Part shown: positions 7,936 through 16,178 of the stretch, piece after piece
Layout of the letters: each line of letters opens with the position of its first letter
Position numbering within the stretch: position 1 is the stretch's first letter
NCBI GenBank assembly: GCA_964514235.1
Contig: CAZEPV010000015.1
Span: forward strand, 1 to 49,027
Direction: 5' to 3'
Length of the DNA: 49,027 nucleotides
DNA from: JAAYRQ01 sp035647235
Lineage (GTDB): Bacteria; Bacillota; Syntrophomonadia; Syntrophomonadales; Syntrophomonadaceae
The notes under the pieces: model-generated
Told to the model about the DNA's origin: nothing
Database searches by the model: none
What the model saw: only the letters and a program-made list of their open reading frames with translations
Translations under genes and position numbers: made by a program

Positions 7936-8012
7936 TTTTATACCATCTATCCCCTTACTTCTAACTTTTGAAGTAGGCAATCCCAATTGATAAGATGTGT
8001 GATATGTAATTT

Positions 8013-8040
8013 AGAGACCATAAGGTGGTCTCTTTTTTTT
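8013..8040 (+). terminator. Rho-independent terminator after the FNT gene
   Basis: AGAGACCA (8013-8020) and TGGTCTCT (8026-8033) form a perfect 8-base stem with a 5-base loop, followed by a run of eight T. Confidence 0.93.
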
Positions 8041-8194
8041 GCCTTATTTTTGTTGAAGATTATAAGAATCTGTTTTCTAAATACCCTAAATGACGCAATT
8101 TGGGGGGAATATTTGGAAAGATACGCCCTTGTATTACAAATTTTACCGAAGGTCCTTGTTATAATTAGTGGACAAGAATTTAGGGGTGATAATA

Positions 8195-10654
8195 GTGTTC
8201 GAAAAGATAGAGGTCTATCCGTATCAGAGGATTAATGAAACAGTTATATCTTCTAAAAAGCCATCAAAAAGAAGATTAAACCTATCTAAAAAACTTTCTT
8301 TTAAAGATATTCACTGGCGACAAGCAGTTTTTAGTCTAGTTTCTACATATAACATCTTACTGGCCCTAGGGGCTTTCATTATGGCTAGAGCTTTAGTCCT
8401 GGAAGAAATCTTACCATTTATATTCGCCTATGTAGTGGCTTTTACTAGACAAGATAAGAAGAAATTATTGTTGGCAACCCTTTTTGGTTTTTTGGGTTTT
8501 TTTACTTTACTAGAGGGGATAAACTTATATAGCAATATTTTTGCCTTATTAATTCTCACTAGTGTTTTAGCATTTATCGAAATACCCGCTGGGCAAAAAT
8601 GGTGGGGCTTGCCCCTTCTAACCTTAGGGGTTTTGACCCTAGTAAAAACTGTTTTTGGTTTTTTTGCGGGTATTAATTTATATTTACAGATGATCATAGT
8701 ATTCGAGGCCATGATTGCTGGGGTATTGACCTTTGTTTTTATGGTGGGTAATGATGTATTGGAAAAGAAAACCCCTATGGTCAGCTTTGCTTTTGAGGAT
8801 CTAGCTGCCTTTATAATACTGGGAATTGGAATTGTTATGGGTCTAAATGAAATACATCTGGGGGGCTTAAACTTGGCCAGTATTATATGTCGGGTGGGCA
8901 TATTAGTGGCTGCCTTCCTATGGGGGAGCGGTGGTGGAACTATGGTCGGGGTTATGGCTGGGATCATTCCCTCTATATCCTCTAGCCTATTTGCTCCCAC
9001 CTTGGGCATGTATGCCATTTCTGGTTTGCTAGCTGGCCTCTTTAGGCATTTTGGGCGCTTAGGTGTAATTATTGGATTCATGTTAGGTAGCTTGGCCTTA
9101 TCCCTATTTATCCCCGAAACCAAATTAACTATATTAGGGATGTGGGAAACGGGGATAGCCTGTTTAGCTTTCTTTATCTTACCAAGTTCCCTAAAAGAAA
9201 AAGTACCCATACGGAGTCTAGGAATGCTAAATGACAGTAAAAGCGAAGATGAAGATATCTTAGATGCAAAAGTAAAGGAGAGCGCCCGCAACCGTATTGA
9301 GAATCTAGCCCTTGTTTTTGACGAATTGAGCTCCACCTTTGCCGAAGAGAGAAATATTACTCGGACCAAAGGGCAAGCTGCCTACTTAAACTACCTATAT
9401 GAAGAAATATCCTATAATTTTTGTGAGGATTGTTCCTATTATCATAGTTGTTGGGGGAAAGATTGTTATAGTACCTCCCAAGAAATACTAGACCTTTTCA
9501 CCATCGCTGAAACTAATGGATATCTGATTTATGAAGATTGTCCGATTGAATTTAGAAGGCGTTGCATTAATGGACGGGAAATGGTGAATAGCATTAATTA
9601 TTTATTTGATAAGTTGAGGCTAAATGAATATTGGTCAGATAAATTAAATGACACCAAGGACTTAGTAGCTATTCAACTAAAAGGGGTAAGTGAGGTTATT
9701 AAGGAATTGGCCCAGGATATTGATACCACAACCACTGTTGATTTTGAACTAAGGGAAAAGTTACTTAGGGCATGTCACAAATCAGCTTTGACTAATATTA
9801 CCGATATCACCCCCATAAGGACTGGAAAGGATCAATATTATTTAAATGTTAGTGCGATTTCCTGTGAAACAGGTGATCTCTGCGAAAGTCACCTAGCACC
9901 AGTCTTGTCATCTACCATGAAGGAAAAATTAGAAGTATGTAATAAACAATGTCCTAGATTCAAGGGGAAAGCTCCTTGTGAATTTACTTTAACTAGAGCC
10001 TTTGCATATAAAGTTTATAGTGGGGCAGCTCAAATGGGTAAAGAAAAGATTTGTGGGGATAGCTTTACAATTGCTACCTTGAAGGAAGGTAAAGAATTAA
10101 TCGCCCTAAGTGATGGGATGGGCATAGGGGAGCAAGCTATGACAGAAAGTCAAACTGCTGTCCGCCTCTTAGAATCCCTCCTTAGTAGTGGGTTTACTAG
10201 GGAAGTGGCCTTAAAAACCATTAATTCTATCTTAATATTAAGATCGCAAAAGGAGATTTTTGCTACTCTAGATATGATGATATTCGATTTGTATACTGGT
10301 GAAGTAGATTTTATAAAAATAGGAAGTGCCCCCTCCTTCATAAAAAGGGGTAATCGGGTAGGGGTAGTGACTTCTAACTCATTGCCGATTGGGATTTTAA
10401 AGGAGGTAGATATCAATCCCGAAAAGAGTTTTTTATTACCGCGGGATTTGATTGTTTTGGTGAGTGACGGAGTTCTAGATATATTTCGGGAGGCCGAAGA
10501 AAATAGCCTATGGGTAAAAGATTTTTTAGCCAGTTTAAATGAAAGCGACCCCCAAATAGTAGCCGAAGTAATCCTAAACAAGGCTCTAAGCATGTGTAAT
10601 GGTATGCCCGCAGACGACATGACAGTACTCTGCTCCTACATCGAAGTAAACTAA
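8195..10654 (+). CDS. spoIIE: Stage II sporulation protein E (SpoIIE phosphatase)
   Basis: About 819 residues, close to the 827 of Bacillus SpoIIE. The N-terminal third holds roughly ten transmembrane segments (residues about 40-330). A cysteine-bearing central region follows (YEEISYNFCEDCSYYHSCWG), then a C-terminal PP2C domain (about 600-815) with metal-binding Asp in GDSF (near 622) and in ALSDGMGIG (near 640). SpoIIE localises to the polar septum and dephosphorylates SpoIIAA to activate sigma-F in the forespore. The GTG at 8195 has AGGGGTGA (8182-8189) upstream; an in-frame GTG at 8168 would swallow it. The stop codon is followed within 10 bases by RAYT-associated repeats. Confidence 0.96.
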   Translation: MFEKIEVYPYQRINETVISSKKPSKRRLNLSKKLSFKDIHWRQAVFSLVSTYNILLALGAFIMARALVLEEILPFIFAYVVAFTRQDKKKLLLATLFGFLGFFTLLEGINLYSNIFALLILTSVLAFIEIPAGQKWWGLPLLTLGVLTLVKTVFGFFAGINLYLQMIIVFEAMIAGVLTFVFMVGNDVLEKKTPMVSFAFEDLAAFIILGIGIVMGLNEIHLGGLNLASIICRVGILVAAFLWGSGGGTMVGVMAGIIPSISSSLFAPTLGMYAISGLLAGLFRHFGRLGVIIGFMLGSLALSLFIPETKLTILGMWETGIACLAFFILPSSLKEKVPIRSLGMLNDSKSEDEDILDAKVKESARNRIENLALVFDELSSTFAEERNITRTKGQAAYLNYLYEEISYNFCEDCSYYHSCWGKDCYSTSQEILDLFTIAETNGYLIYEDCPIEFRRRCINGREMVNSINYLFDKLRLNEYWSDKLNDTKDLVAIQLKGVSEVIKELAQDIDTTTTVDFELREKLLRACHKSALTNITDITPIRTGKDQYYLNVSAISCETGDLCESHLAPVLSSTMKEKLEVCNKQCPRFKGKAPCEFTLTRAFAYKVYSGAAQMGKEKICGDSFTIATLKEGKELIALSDGMGIGEQAMTESQTAVRLLESLLSSGFTREVALKTINSILILRSQKEIFATLDMMIFDLYTGEVDFIKIGSAPSFIKRGNRVGVVTSNSLPIGILKEVDINPEKSFLLPRDLIVLVSDGVLDIFREAEENSLWVKDFLASLNESDPQIVAEVILNKALSMCNGMPADDMTVLCSYIEVN

Positions 10655-10662
10655 CCAAACAC

Positions 10663-10706
10663 GAACCAAACACGGGGACGGCAGACTGAACCAAACACGG
10701 GGACGG
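10663..10706 (+). repeat. Two half-copies of the RAYT-associated repeat
   Basis: The 19-mer GAACCAAACACGGGGACGG occurs at 10663-10681 and again at 10688-10706, a 25-base period. A further fragment (AACCAAACAC) lies at 10653-10662, overlapping the spoIIE stop. Its ACACGGGGACGG core is the left arm of the full palindrome found at 11541 and 44225. Confidence 0.85.
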
Positions 10707-10726
10707 ACCTTCGTTCGTTACCTTTT

Positions 10727-11494
10727 TCACATTCCCGCTTTGTTAATCCTGTAGATAGTTAGCCCAGTAAGTCTGGCTAGCTGTCTTAGGGAGATACCCT
10801 TCTCCCCCCTTAGGTATTTTATAATCTCATCCTGTAGCTCCTGTTCAATATTTTGGATTTCGGCTAACTTTATATTATATTTACCCAGGACTAAATTCCT
10901 TATCTCTTTGTCAGAAAGGGTCTTTTTTTCCTCCTCAATATCTAAACATTTCACATTGGTAATTTCCTTATGAAATGTGCGAAATTCAGCCACTGCTTTA
11001 GTTTTATTCATTGAGAACAACTGCAATGTGAAGCTGGTATTAACTATTCCACTTTCTTTTATGTACTCCCCATAGCTGCTCCACTTGTATTTTTCCAAAT
11101 CATCTATTATGCCAGCTGCAATTGGATTTTGATGGATATAGCGAAGAACAGTTAGAAAATAGGAATCATCTTCAACTGGCTCACTTTTGAATCTACCTTG
11201 AAATAAGTGCCCGCTTCTATTGTATTGCCAATTAAACCAAGAAACATAACTAACACCAATTCTTTTCATAGTGCTTCCGATTTCTTCATTTCCTTCTTTT
11301 ATTAACAAATGTAAATGGTTTCCCATTAAGCAATAAGCATATAGTTCATAGTCAATCTCCCTTTGATAATTCCCTAGGATTTCCACATATTTTAAATAAT
11401 CATCATTTCCTATGAAGATATTTTGTCGATTTATTCCCCTTGCCATTATATGATATATACCTGTTGAACTTATTATTCTACGTGTTCGCGCCAT
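10727..11494 (-). CDS. REP-associated tyrosine transposase (RAYT, Y1 family)
   Basis: A 255-residue IS200-like Y1 transposase of the RAYT type, a single-strand-specific HUH nuclease thought to spread REP palindromes. The HUH pair is His60-Leu-His62 in GNHLHLLI and the likely nucleophile is Tyr119 in LRYIHQNP. The family signature WFNWQYNRSGHLFQGRF precedes it. A C-terminal helix-turn-helix (GISLRQLARLTGLTIYRI) completes the protein, so it looks intact. It is inserted between spoIIE and tilS, where Bacillus has no such gene, and is flanked on both sides by inverted ACACGGGGACGG repeats (10663-10706 and 11541-11568). Such genes are usually single-copy and domesticated rather than classic insertion sequences. 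Confidence 0.92.
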   Translation of the reverse strand: MARTRRIISSTGIYHIMARGINRQNIFIGNDDYLKYVEILGNYQREIDYELYAYCLMGNHLHLLIKEGNEEIGSTMKRIGVSYVSWFNWQYNRSGHLFQGRFKSEPVEDDSYFLTVLRYIHQNPIAAGIIDDLEKYKWSSYGEYIKESGIVNTSFTLQLFSMNKTKAVAEFRTFHKEITNVKCLDIEEEKKTLSDKEIRNLVLGKYNIKLAEIQNIEQELQDEIIKYLRGEKGISLRQLARLTGLTIYRINKAGM

Positions 11495-11540
11495 TTATTG
11501 ATCACCTCGAACTATATAGTAAACTATTTTAATTGGCGGG

Positions 11541-11568
11541 TCAAACGGAGAACCGTCCCCGTGTTTGA
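11541..11568 (-). repeat. Full REP-like palindrome upstream of the RAYT gene
   Basis: A 28-base imperfect palindrome. Outer arms TCAAAC/GTTTGA are perfect, then an unpaired AC on one side, an inner 5-pair stem GGGGA/TCTCC (one G-U) and a CGGT loop. The identical 28-mer occurs on the other strand at 44225-44252 and 44285-44312. Confidence 0.9.
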
Positions 11569-11629
11569 AGTATGATTTGGGGGCGTTTTGGGGTAGGATT
11601 AGTAAAAAGGACTTGGTGGGGTTTCGGTA

Positions 11630-13003
11630 ATGGAAAAGAAAGTCAGAGAGTTCATTTATAAATATGATATGATTGAATTTGGCAGTCATATCATTTTGGG
11701 CATTTCTGGGGGGCCTGATTCTATCGCTCTCCTTTTTATAATGCAAAATCTTAAGGCTGAATTTGATTTAACTTTATCGGTAGCCCATTTAAATCACAGT
11801 TTGCGTGTGGAAGCGGATGAAGAAGAAGGGCTGGTAAAAAATCTGTGCCAGGATTTGGGCATCCCTTTTTATGCGAGTAAGGTTGATGTGGCAAAAAAAG
11901 CTGAAAGCGAAAAGAAGTCGATTGAAGAGGCAGGGCGCGAAGTTCGGTACCATTTTTTTAACCAATTATGGACTGAACTTCAGGCGGATTTGATAGCTAC
12001 TGCTCATCATAAAGATGATAATGCCGAGACGGTTTTGCTTAACTTGCTACGGGGGACAGGGATTAAGGGTTTACGGGGGATTATGCCTGTTAGTGGCCAC
12101 TTAATTAGGCCGCTTTTGGGGCTAAGTAAATCCGAAATAGAAAATTACTTGCAGGAGCATGATTTACCTTATTTTATCGACCAGAGCAATTTTGACCCTA
12201 TTTACCTGAGAAACAAGCTGCGCCAAGAATTAATCCCCTTATTAAAAGCGGAATATAATCCACAGATTATAGAAAGCCTAAATCAATTAGCAACAATTGC
12301 TGGAGAAGAAAATGCTGAACTTGAATCACAAGCCAAAAGTCTATTTGCCCAAGGAAAAGTAAGGGAAACTCCTAATACTATTGTTCTAAATAACAAATTT
12401 TTGGCTAGTCTATCTATCGCCCTAAGAAAACGGGTTTTACTTTATACACTGGGGACATTAGCTGATGCATCAGGCTGGGAAGCCCTGGATATTGAACTAA
12501 TTTTAGATTTAATGACTAAAACTGGTTCTAGTAAAATGATACAATTGAAAAAGGGTGTTAAGGTTACCAAAGTATACGATGAACTAGTATTTTCCACCCT
12601 AGAAAAGGAAAGAATATCTTTTGACTACCTATTATATCCCCCTACGACTATTTTATTAGCTACGGGCAAAAAATATTTATTTGAGCTAATCAAGGGGGAA
12701 GATTTTGCAACCCAAAAGGCAAAAAATTATCTAGCCTATATTGATTATGATAAATGCCAAAAACCTTTGCATCTGCGTTCCAGAAAAGCTGGGGATGTAT
12801 TTCATCCTTATGGCTTGAAAGGTAGTAAGAAGATTAAGGATTATTTCATTGATTTGAAAATACCCCAATATAAAAGGCAGGAAATTCCGCTACTTACTAG
12901 TGATGAAGATGATATATACGCAGTCCTAGGCTACCGTATATCTAGCCTAGTTAGTGTGGATGCAAATAGCAATAATGTTTTAACTATAAAAGATATAACT
13001 TAA
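11630..13003 (+). CDS. tilS: tRNA(Ile)-lysidine synthetase
   Basis: A 457-residue enzyme that ATP-dependently converts C34 of the CAU-anticodon tRNA(Ile) to lysidine so it reads AUA. The PP-loop motif SGGPDS is at residues 26-31, followed by AHLNHSLR and TAHHKDDNAET, both typical of TilS. A C-terminal TilS_C domain (LRSRKAGDVFHPYGLKGSKK, split here as LRSRKAGDVF and HPYGLKGSKKIKDYF) lies near residue 380. Placement upstream of ftsH matches Firmicute synteny, though hpt, normally between them, is missing. The ATG at 11630 has only a G-rich stretch (11614-11620) as ribosome binding site. Confidence 0.94.
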   Translation: MEKKVREFIYKYDMIEFGSHIILGISGGPDSIALLFIMQNLKAEFDLTLSVAHLNHSLRVEADEEEGLVKNLCQDLGIPFYASKVDVAKKAESEKKSIEEAGREVRYHFFNQLWTELQADLIATAHHKDDNAETVLLNLLRGTGIKGLRGIMPVSGHLIRPLLGLSKSEIENYLQEHDLPYFIDQSNFDPIYLRNKLRQELIPLLKAEYNPQIIESLNQLATIAGEENAELESQAKSLFAQGKVRETPNTIVLNNKFLASLSIALRKRVLLYTLGTLADASGWEALDIELILDLMTKTGSSKMIQLKKGVKVTKVYDELVFSTLEKERISFDYLLYPPTTILLATGKKYLFELIKGEDFATQKAKNYLAYIDYDKCQKPLHLRSRKAGDVFHPYGLKGSKKIKDYFIDLKIPQYKRQEIPLLTSDEDDIYAVLGYRISSLVSVDANSNNVLTIKDIT

Positions 13004-13060
13004 AATTTAATATAAATATTTGCTAACTAATATACTAAACCTAATGAATAAATGGTAACA

Positions 13061-13089
13061 TTGAAAAGGATATATGCTTATGTTAAAAT
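13061..13089 (+). promoter_or_regulatory. Sigma-A promoter for ftsH
   Basis: TTGAAA (13061-13066), a 17-base spacer and TAAAAT (13084-13089) preceded by TG at 13081-13082 make a strong extended -10 promoter. It sits about 40 bases before the ftsH start. Confidence 0.7.
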
Positions 13090-13129
13090 ATGACGAAAAT
13101 TCGCAAGGAACAAAAGGGGAGGAAAAAAT

Positions 13130-14971
13130 TTGGACAAGGCCCTAAAAACAATTGCTATATATGTACTAATAGTTTTGTTAGTCCTATCTGCAATGAAAAT
13201 GTTTCCTACTAATCAGGATAACATTAATGAATTAACTGAATTGGATTTTATTAATAAAGTAAATGCTGGACAAGTTGCAGATGCTGAAGTTGAAATAGGA
13301 GATAATGTATATGTTATTACGGGAAAGCTAAAAGACAACACTGCTTATAAGGCGACAGTATCCAAAGAAAGTGGAGTTGTTACACTTCTTTTAGATAAAA
13401 AGGTAAGTTATGATTCGAAACCAGTTGATCCGCCTCCTTGGTGGGTGTCACTGCTTAGTACCCTATTACCTATTTTGCTATTGATCGGTTTCCTGATATT
13501 TATTATGAACCAGACCCAAGGTGGTGGAAATCGGGTCATGCAGTTCGGTAAGAGTAAGGCCCGCCTTATGACTGGGGAAGATGTCAAAGTTACTTTCGCT
13601 GATGTAGCAGGGGCGGAAGAAGCTAAGGAAGAAATGGAAGAGGTAGTAGATTTTCTAAAAAGCCCGCAAAAGTTTATCGAAATCGGGGCTAAGATTCCCA
13701 AAGGGGTACTTTTATTTGGTGCTCCGGGAACAGGCAAGACCCTAATGGCCAAAGCAGTTGCAGGTGAAGCAGGGGTGCCATTTTTCTCCATAAGCGGTTC
13801 AGATTTTGTGGAAATGTTTGTTGGAGTGGGAGCGGCTAGAGTTAGGGATCTATTCGAACAATCCAAGAAAAACTCACCCTGTATAGTCTTTATAGATGAA
13901 ATTGATGCAGTCGGTCGCCAAAGGGGGGCTGGACTTGGTGGTGGCCATGATGAAAGGGAACAGACCCTAAACCAGCTTTTAGTGGAAATGGATGGCTTCA
14001 GTGCTAATGAGGGCATTATAGTAATGGCAGCGACTAATCGTCCTGACATATTGGACCCTGCCTTACTTCGTCCAGGTCGTTTCGACCGTCATATATTAAT
14101 CGATAGACCAGATGTTAAGGGAAGGGAAGCTATTTTAGCGGTCCATGTTAAGGATAAGCGTTTAGCTGATGGTGTGGACCTAGCTATACTAGCTAAACGG
14201 ACTCCAGGATTTACGGGGGCTGATTTGGCTAATATGGTAAATGAGGCGGCCCTTTTGACCGCCAGGCGCAATGAAAAGGATATAGGGATGGGTTCCTTGG
14301 AGGAAGCTATCGAGCGCGTAATAGCTGGACCCGAGAAGAAGTCCCGAGTCATATCGGAAAAGGAAAAACGTCTAGTAGCCTACCATGAGGCGGGTCACGC
14401 TTTAGTTAGCTACTTTTTACCTAACATGGATAAATTGCATAAAATATCTATTATTCCTCGGGGACGGGCAGGGGGATACACCCTATTATTGCCTGAAGAG
14501 GATCGAAATTATATTACTAGATCTTATTTACTAGAGGAAGTCACCACATTGCTTGGGGGGCGGGTAGCTGAAGCTCTTATTTTAAATGATATAAGTACAG
14601 GGGCCCAAAATGATATAGAACGGGCTAGTAGTATAGTTCGCAGGATGATTACTGAATATGGTATGTCAGAAGAATTAGGGCCTTTAACCTTTGGACACAA
14701 AAGTGAAGAAGTCTTTTTGGGTCGGGATATATCACAAAGCCGTAATTATTCAGATGCCATAGCTTACGCCATAGATAAAGAAGCTAGTGCCTATATGGAA
14801 TCATGCTACCAAAAAGCCGAAGATATACTAAATGAAAATATGGATAAACTACATTTAATCGCAGCTAGATTAATGGAAGTAGAAACAATGGAAGCCAAAG
14901 AATTTGGCGAAATTATGGAAGGACAGGAAGTCAAGGCTACCGAGGAAGGAAAAGATGAACCTGAACCATAA
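13130..14971 (+). CDS. ftsH: ATP-dependent zinc metalloprotease FtsH
   Basis: A 613-residue membrane-anchored AAA protease that degrades misfolded membrane proteins and regulators. An N-terminal helix (residues about 5-24), a short extracytoplasmic domain and a second helix (about 105-127) precede the AAA module with Walker A GAPGTGKT (from residue 197), Walker B IVFIDEIDAVG and the second region of homology ATNRPDILDPALLRPGRFDR. The zinc site HEAGH starts at residue 419. A TTG start with GGGGAGG 7 bases upstream and a good promoter at 13061 support the call. Confidence 0.97.
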   Translation: MDKALKTIAIYVLIVLLVLSAMKMFPTNQDNINELTELDFINKVNAGQVADAEVEIGDNVYVITGKLKDNTAYKATVSKESGVVTLLLDKKVSYDSKPVDPPPWWVSLLSTLLPILLLIGFLIFIMNQTQGGGNRVMQFGKSKARLMTGEDVKVTFADVAGAEEAKEEMEEVVDFLKSPQKFIEIGAKIPKGVLLFGAPGTGKTLMAKAVAGEAGVPFFSISGSDFVEMFVGVGAARVRDLFEQSKKNSPCIVFIDEIDAVGRQRGAGLGGGHDEREQTLNQLLVEMDGFSANEGIIVMAATNRPDILDPALLRPGRFDRHILIDRPDVKGREAILAVHVKDKRLADGVDLAILAKRTPGFTGADLANMVNEAALLTARRNEKDIGMGSLEEAIERVIAGPEKKSRVISEKEKRLVAYHEAGHALVSYFLPNMDKLHKISIIPRGRAGGYTLLLPEEDRNYITRSYLLEEVTTLLGGRVAEALILNDISTGAQNDIERASSIVRRMITEYGMSEELGPLTFGHKSEEVFLGRDISQSRNYSDAIAYAIDKEASAYMESCYQKAEDILNENMDKLHLIAARLMEVETMEAKEFGEIMEGQEVKATEEGKDEPEP

Positions 14972-15003
14972 ATTCTTAGATAAAAGCGAATAATACACAT
15001 GTG

Positions 15004-15024
15004 GCGGAGGATAAGTTTCTCCGC
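15004..15024 (+). terminator. Weak hairpin between ftsH and ndk
   Basis: GCGGAG (15004-15009) pairs with CTCCGC (15019-15024) around a 9-base loop. The following sequence is AT-rich but lacks a true T-run, so it may be an inefficient terminator or a processing site. Confidence 0.35.
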
Positions 15025-15070
15025 TATATTATTATAAAAATACAAATCTAAGCTAAGGAGGAAATACTGT

Positions 15071-15487
15071 ATGGAAAGAACATTTACTATGATTAAACCA
15101 GATGGCATGCAAAGAGGTCTAGTAGGTGAAATAATAAAAAGGATTGAAGGCAAGGGTTTTCGCCTAGTAGGGCTAAAATTGTTAGTTATGTCCAAGGACT
15201 TGGCTAAGGAACATTATAAAGAACATAAGGATAAGGAATTTTCCCCCCATGTTATAACTTTTATGACTTCTGGACCCGTAATAGCCATGGTCTGGGAAGG
15301 GCCTGCAGCCATATCCACCCTACGGAAAATGATGGGGCAGACTAATCCCTTGGAGGCTTCACCAGGCACCATAAGGGGAGATTTCGCCTTGCATGTCTCT
15401 GAAAATCTTATTCACGGTTCAGACTCCCCAGAAGCGGCCCAGCGGGAAATTAACTTGTTTTTCCAAGCCCAGGAATTAATTAATTAA
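15071..15487 (+). CDS. ndk: Nucleoside diphosphate kinase
   Basis: A 138-residue enzyme that equalises NTP and dNTP pools by phosphate transfer through a histidine intermediate. It opens with MERTFTMIKPDGMQRGLVGE, and the active-site His115 lies in NLIHGSDSPEAA. KMMGQTNPLEASPGTIRGDF is the usual NDK signature. GGAGG lies about 10 bases before the ATG. It follows ftsH by about 100 bases and may be partly cotranscribed with it. Confidence 0.96.
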   Translation: MERTFTMIKPDGMQRGLVGEIIKRIEGKGFRLVGLKLLVMSKDLAKEHYKEHKDKEFSPHVITFMTSGPVIAMVWEGPAAISTLRKMMGQTNPLEASPGTIRGDFALHVSENLIHGSDSPEAAQREINLFFQAQELIN

Positions 15488-15562
15488 GTTATATTGCTAT
15501 GATTTAAGATATAATTAAGATACTAAGGATAATTAGGAAGGATTTTTATTCCTGTCGTTTAA

Positions 15563-15594
15563 TATAATATAGTACTATTAATATAGTACTATTG
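15563..15594 (+). promoter_or_regulatory. Tandem palindromes upstream of the folate operon
   Basis: The 10-base palindrome ATAGTACTAT occurs at 15569-15578 and again at 15583-15592, exactly 14 bases apart, inside a 14-base direct repeat. A possible -10 TATAAT sits at 15563-15568. The arrangement looks like two operator half-units placed over a promoter for the downstream folate genes; the cognate regulator is unknown. Confidence 0.45.
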
Positions 15595-15632
15595 TACCGC
15601 AAAAGCCATATTTTATTATTGAGGTGAATAAA

Positions 15633-16157
15633 TTGAGGCGGATAGAGTTACTCTTAAATAACCAATTATATAACACTTATATGACATACAATGAAGAGGA
15701 AGAATCTGAGCCTATATTTTGTCGGCATGATATTTCACATCATATTGATGTGGCTAGGATTGCCTATATTTTAGTATTAGAACATAATGATCTTAATTTT
15801 TTTGTCAAGGAAAATGGTTTATCCGGCAAGTTAGCAGGTAAGGAAGTAATTTATGCCGCTGGACTCCTACATGACATAGGCAAATGGAAAGAGTACCAGA
15901 CGGGTATTGACCATGCTTCTTTTGGAGCTAAATTAGCTCGGGAAATATTACCCCAAGTGTTTTTTAATCCTAATGAGGTAGAAATAATTGCTCGGGCTAT
16001 ATATGAACATCGTAATTTGAGCATGGATATGAGTTTCCTAGGGGAAAGGATATATCGGGCAGACAATTTATCTAGAATCTGTATTAATTGTGCTTATCGC
16101 TCCCAATGCCCTAAATTAGATAAACAAGAGATTAACACTTCCACTTTTGAGTATTAG
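15633..16157 (+). CDS. HD-domain metal-dependent phosphohydrolase
   Basis: A 174-residue HD-superfamily protein. The metal-binding residues are visible in RHDISHHIDVAR (about 33-44) and GLLHDIGKW (about 83-91), with a later histidine in YEHRN. A C-terminal CxxC-x5-C group (CINCAYRSQC) may bind zinc. The TTG at 15633 lies 6 bases after GAGGTG; a GTG at 15624 overlaps that site. It leads the folP-folB-folK operon with a 21-base gap to folP, suggesting a role in folate or pterin metabolism, for example as the unassigned dihydroneopterin phosphate phosphatase. That is inference from context only. Confidence 0.82.
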   Translation: MRRIELLLNNQLYNTYMTYNEEEESEPIFCRHDISHHIDVARIAYILVLEHNDLNFFVKENGLSGKLAGKEVIYAAGLLHDIGKWKEYQTGIDHASFGAKLAREILPQVFFNPNEVEIIARAIYEHRNLSMDMSFLGERIYRADNLSRICINCAYRSQCPKLDKQEINTSTFEY

Positions 16158-16178
16158 GATTTTTGAAGGAGTTATTTA

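Noticed and set aside
8040..8195. Possible Spo0A boxes upstream of spoIIE (TGTTGAA, TGACGCA)
   Set aside because: Each differs from the TGNCGAA consensus at a core position and I could not pair them with a promoter.
7987..8235. 82-codon plus-strand frame between the FNT gene and spoIIE
   Set aside because: It spans a strong terminator and overlaps the spoIIE ribosome binding site and start; no ribosome binding site or family features.
8428..9369. 313-codon minus-strand frame inside spoIIE
   Set aside because: Shadow of the membrane region of spoIIE on the opposite strand; composition is basic and low in recognisable motifs, and it has no supporting start signals.
13408..14049. 213-codon minus-strand frame inside ftsH
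   Set aside because: Antisense shadow of the highly conserved AAA domain.
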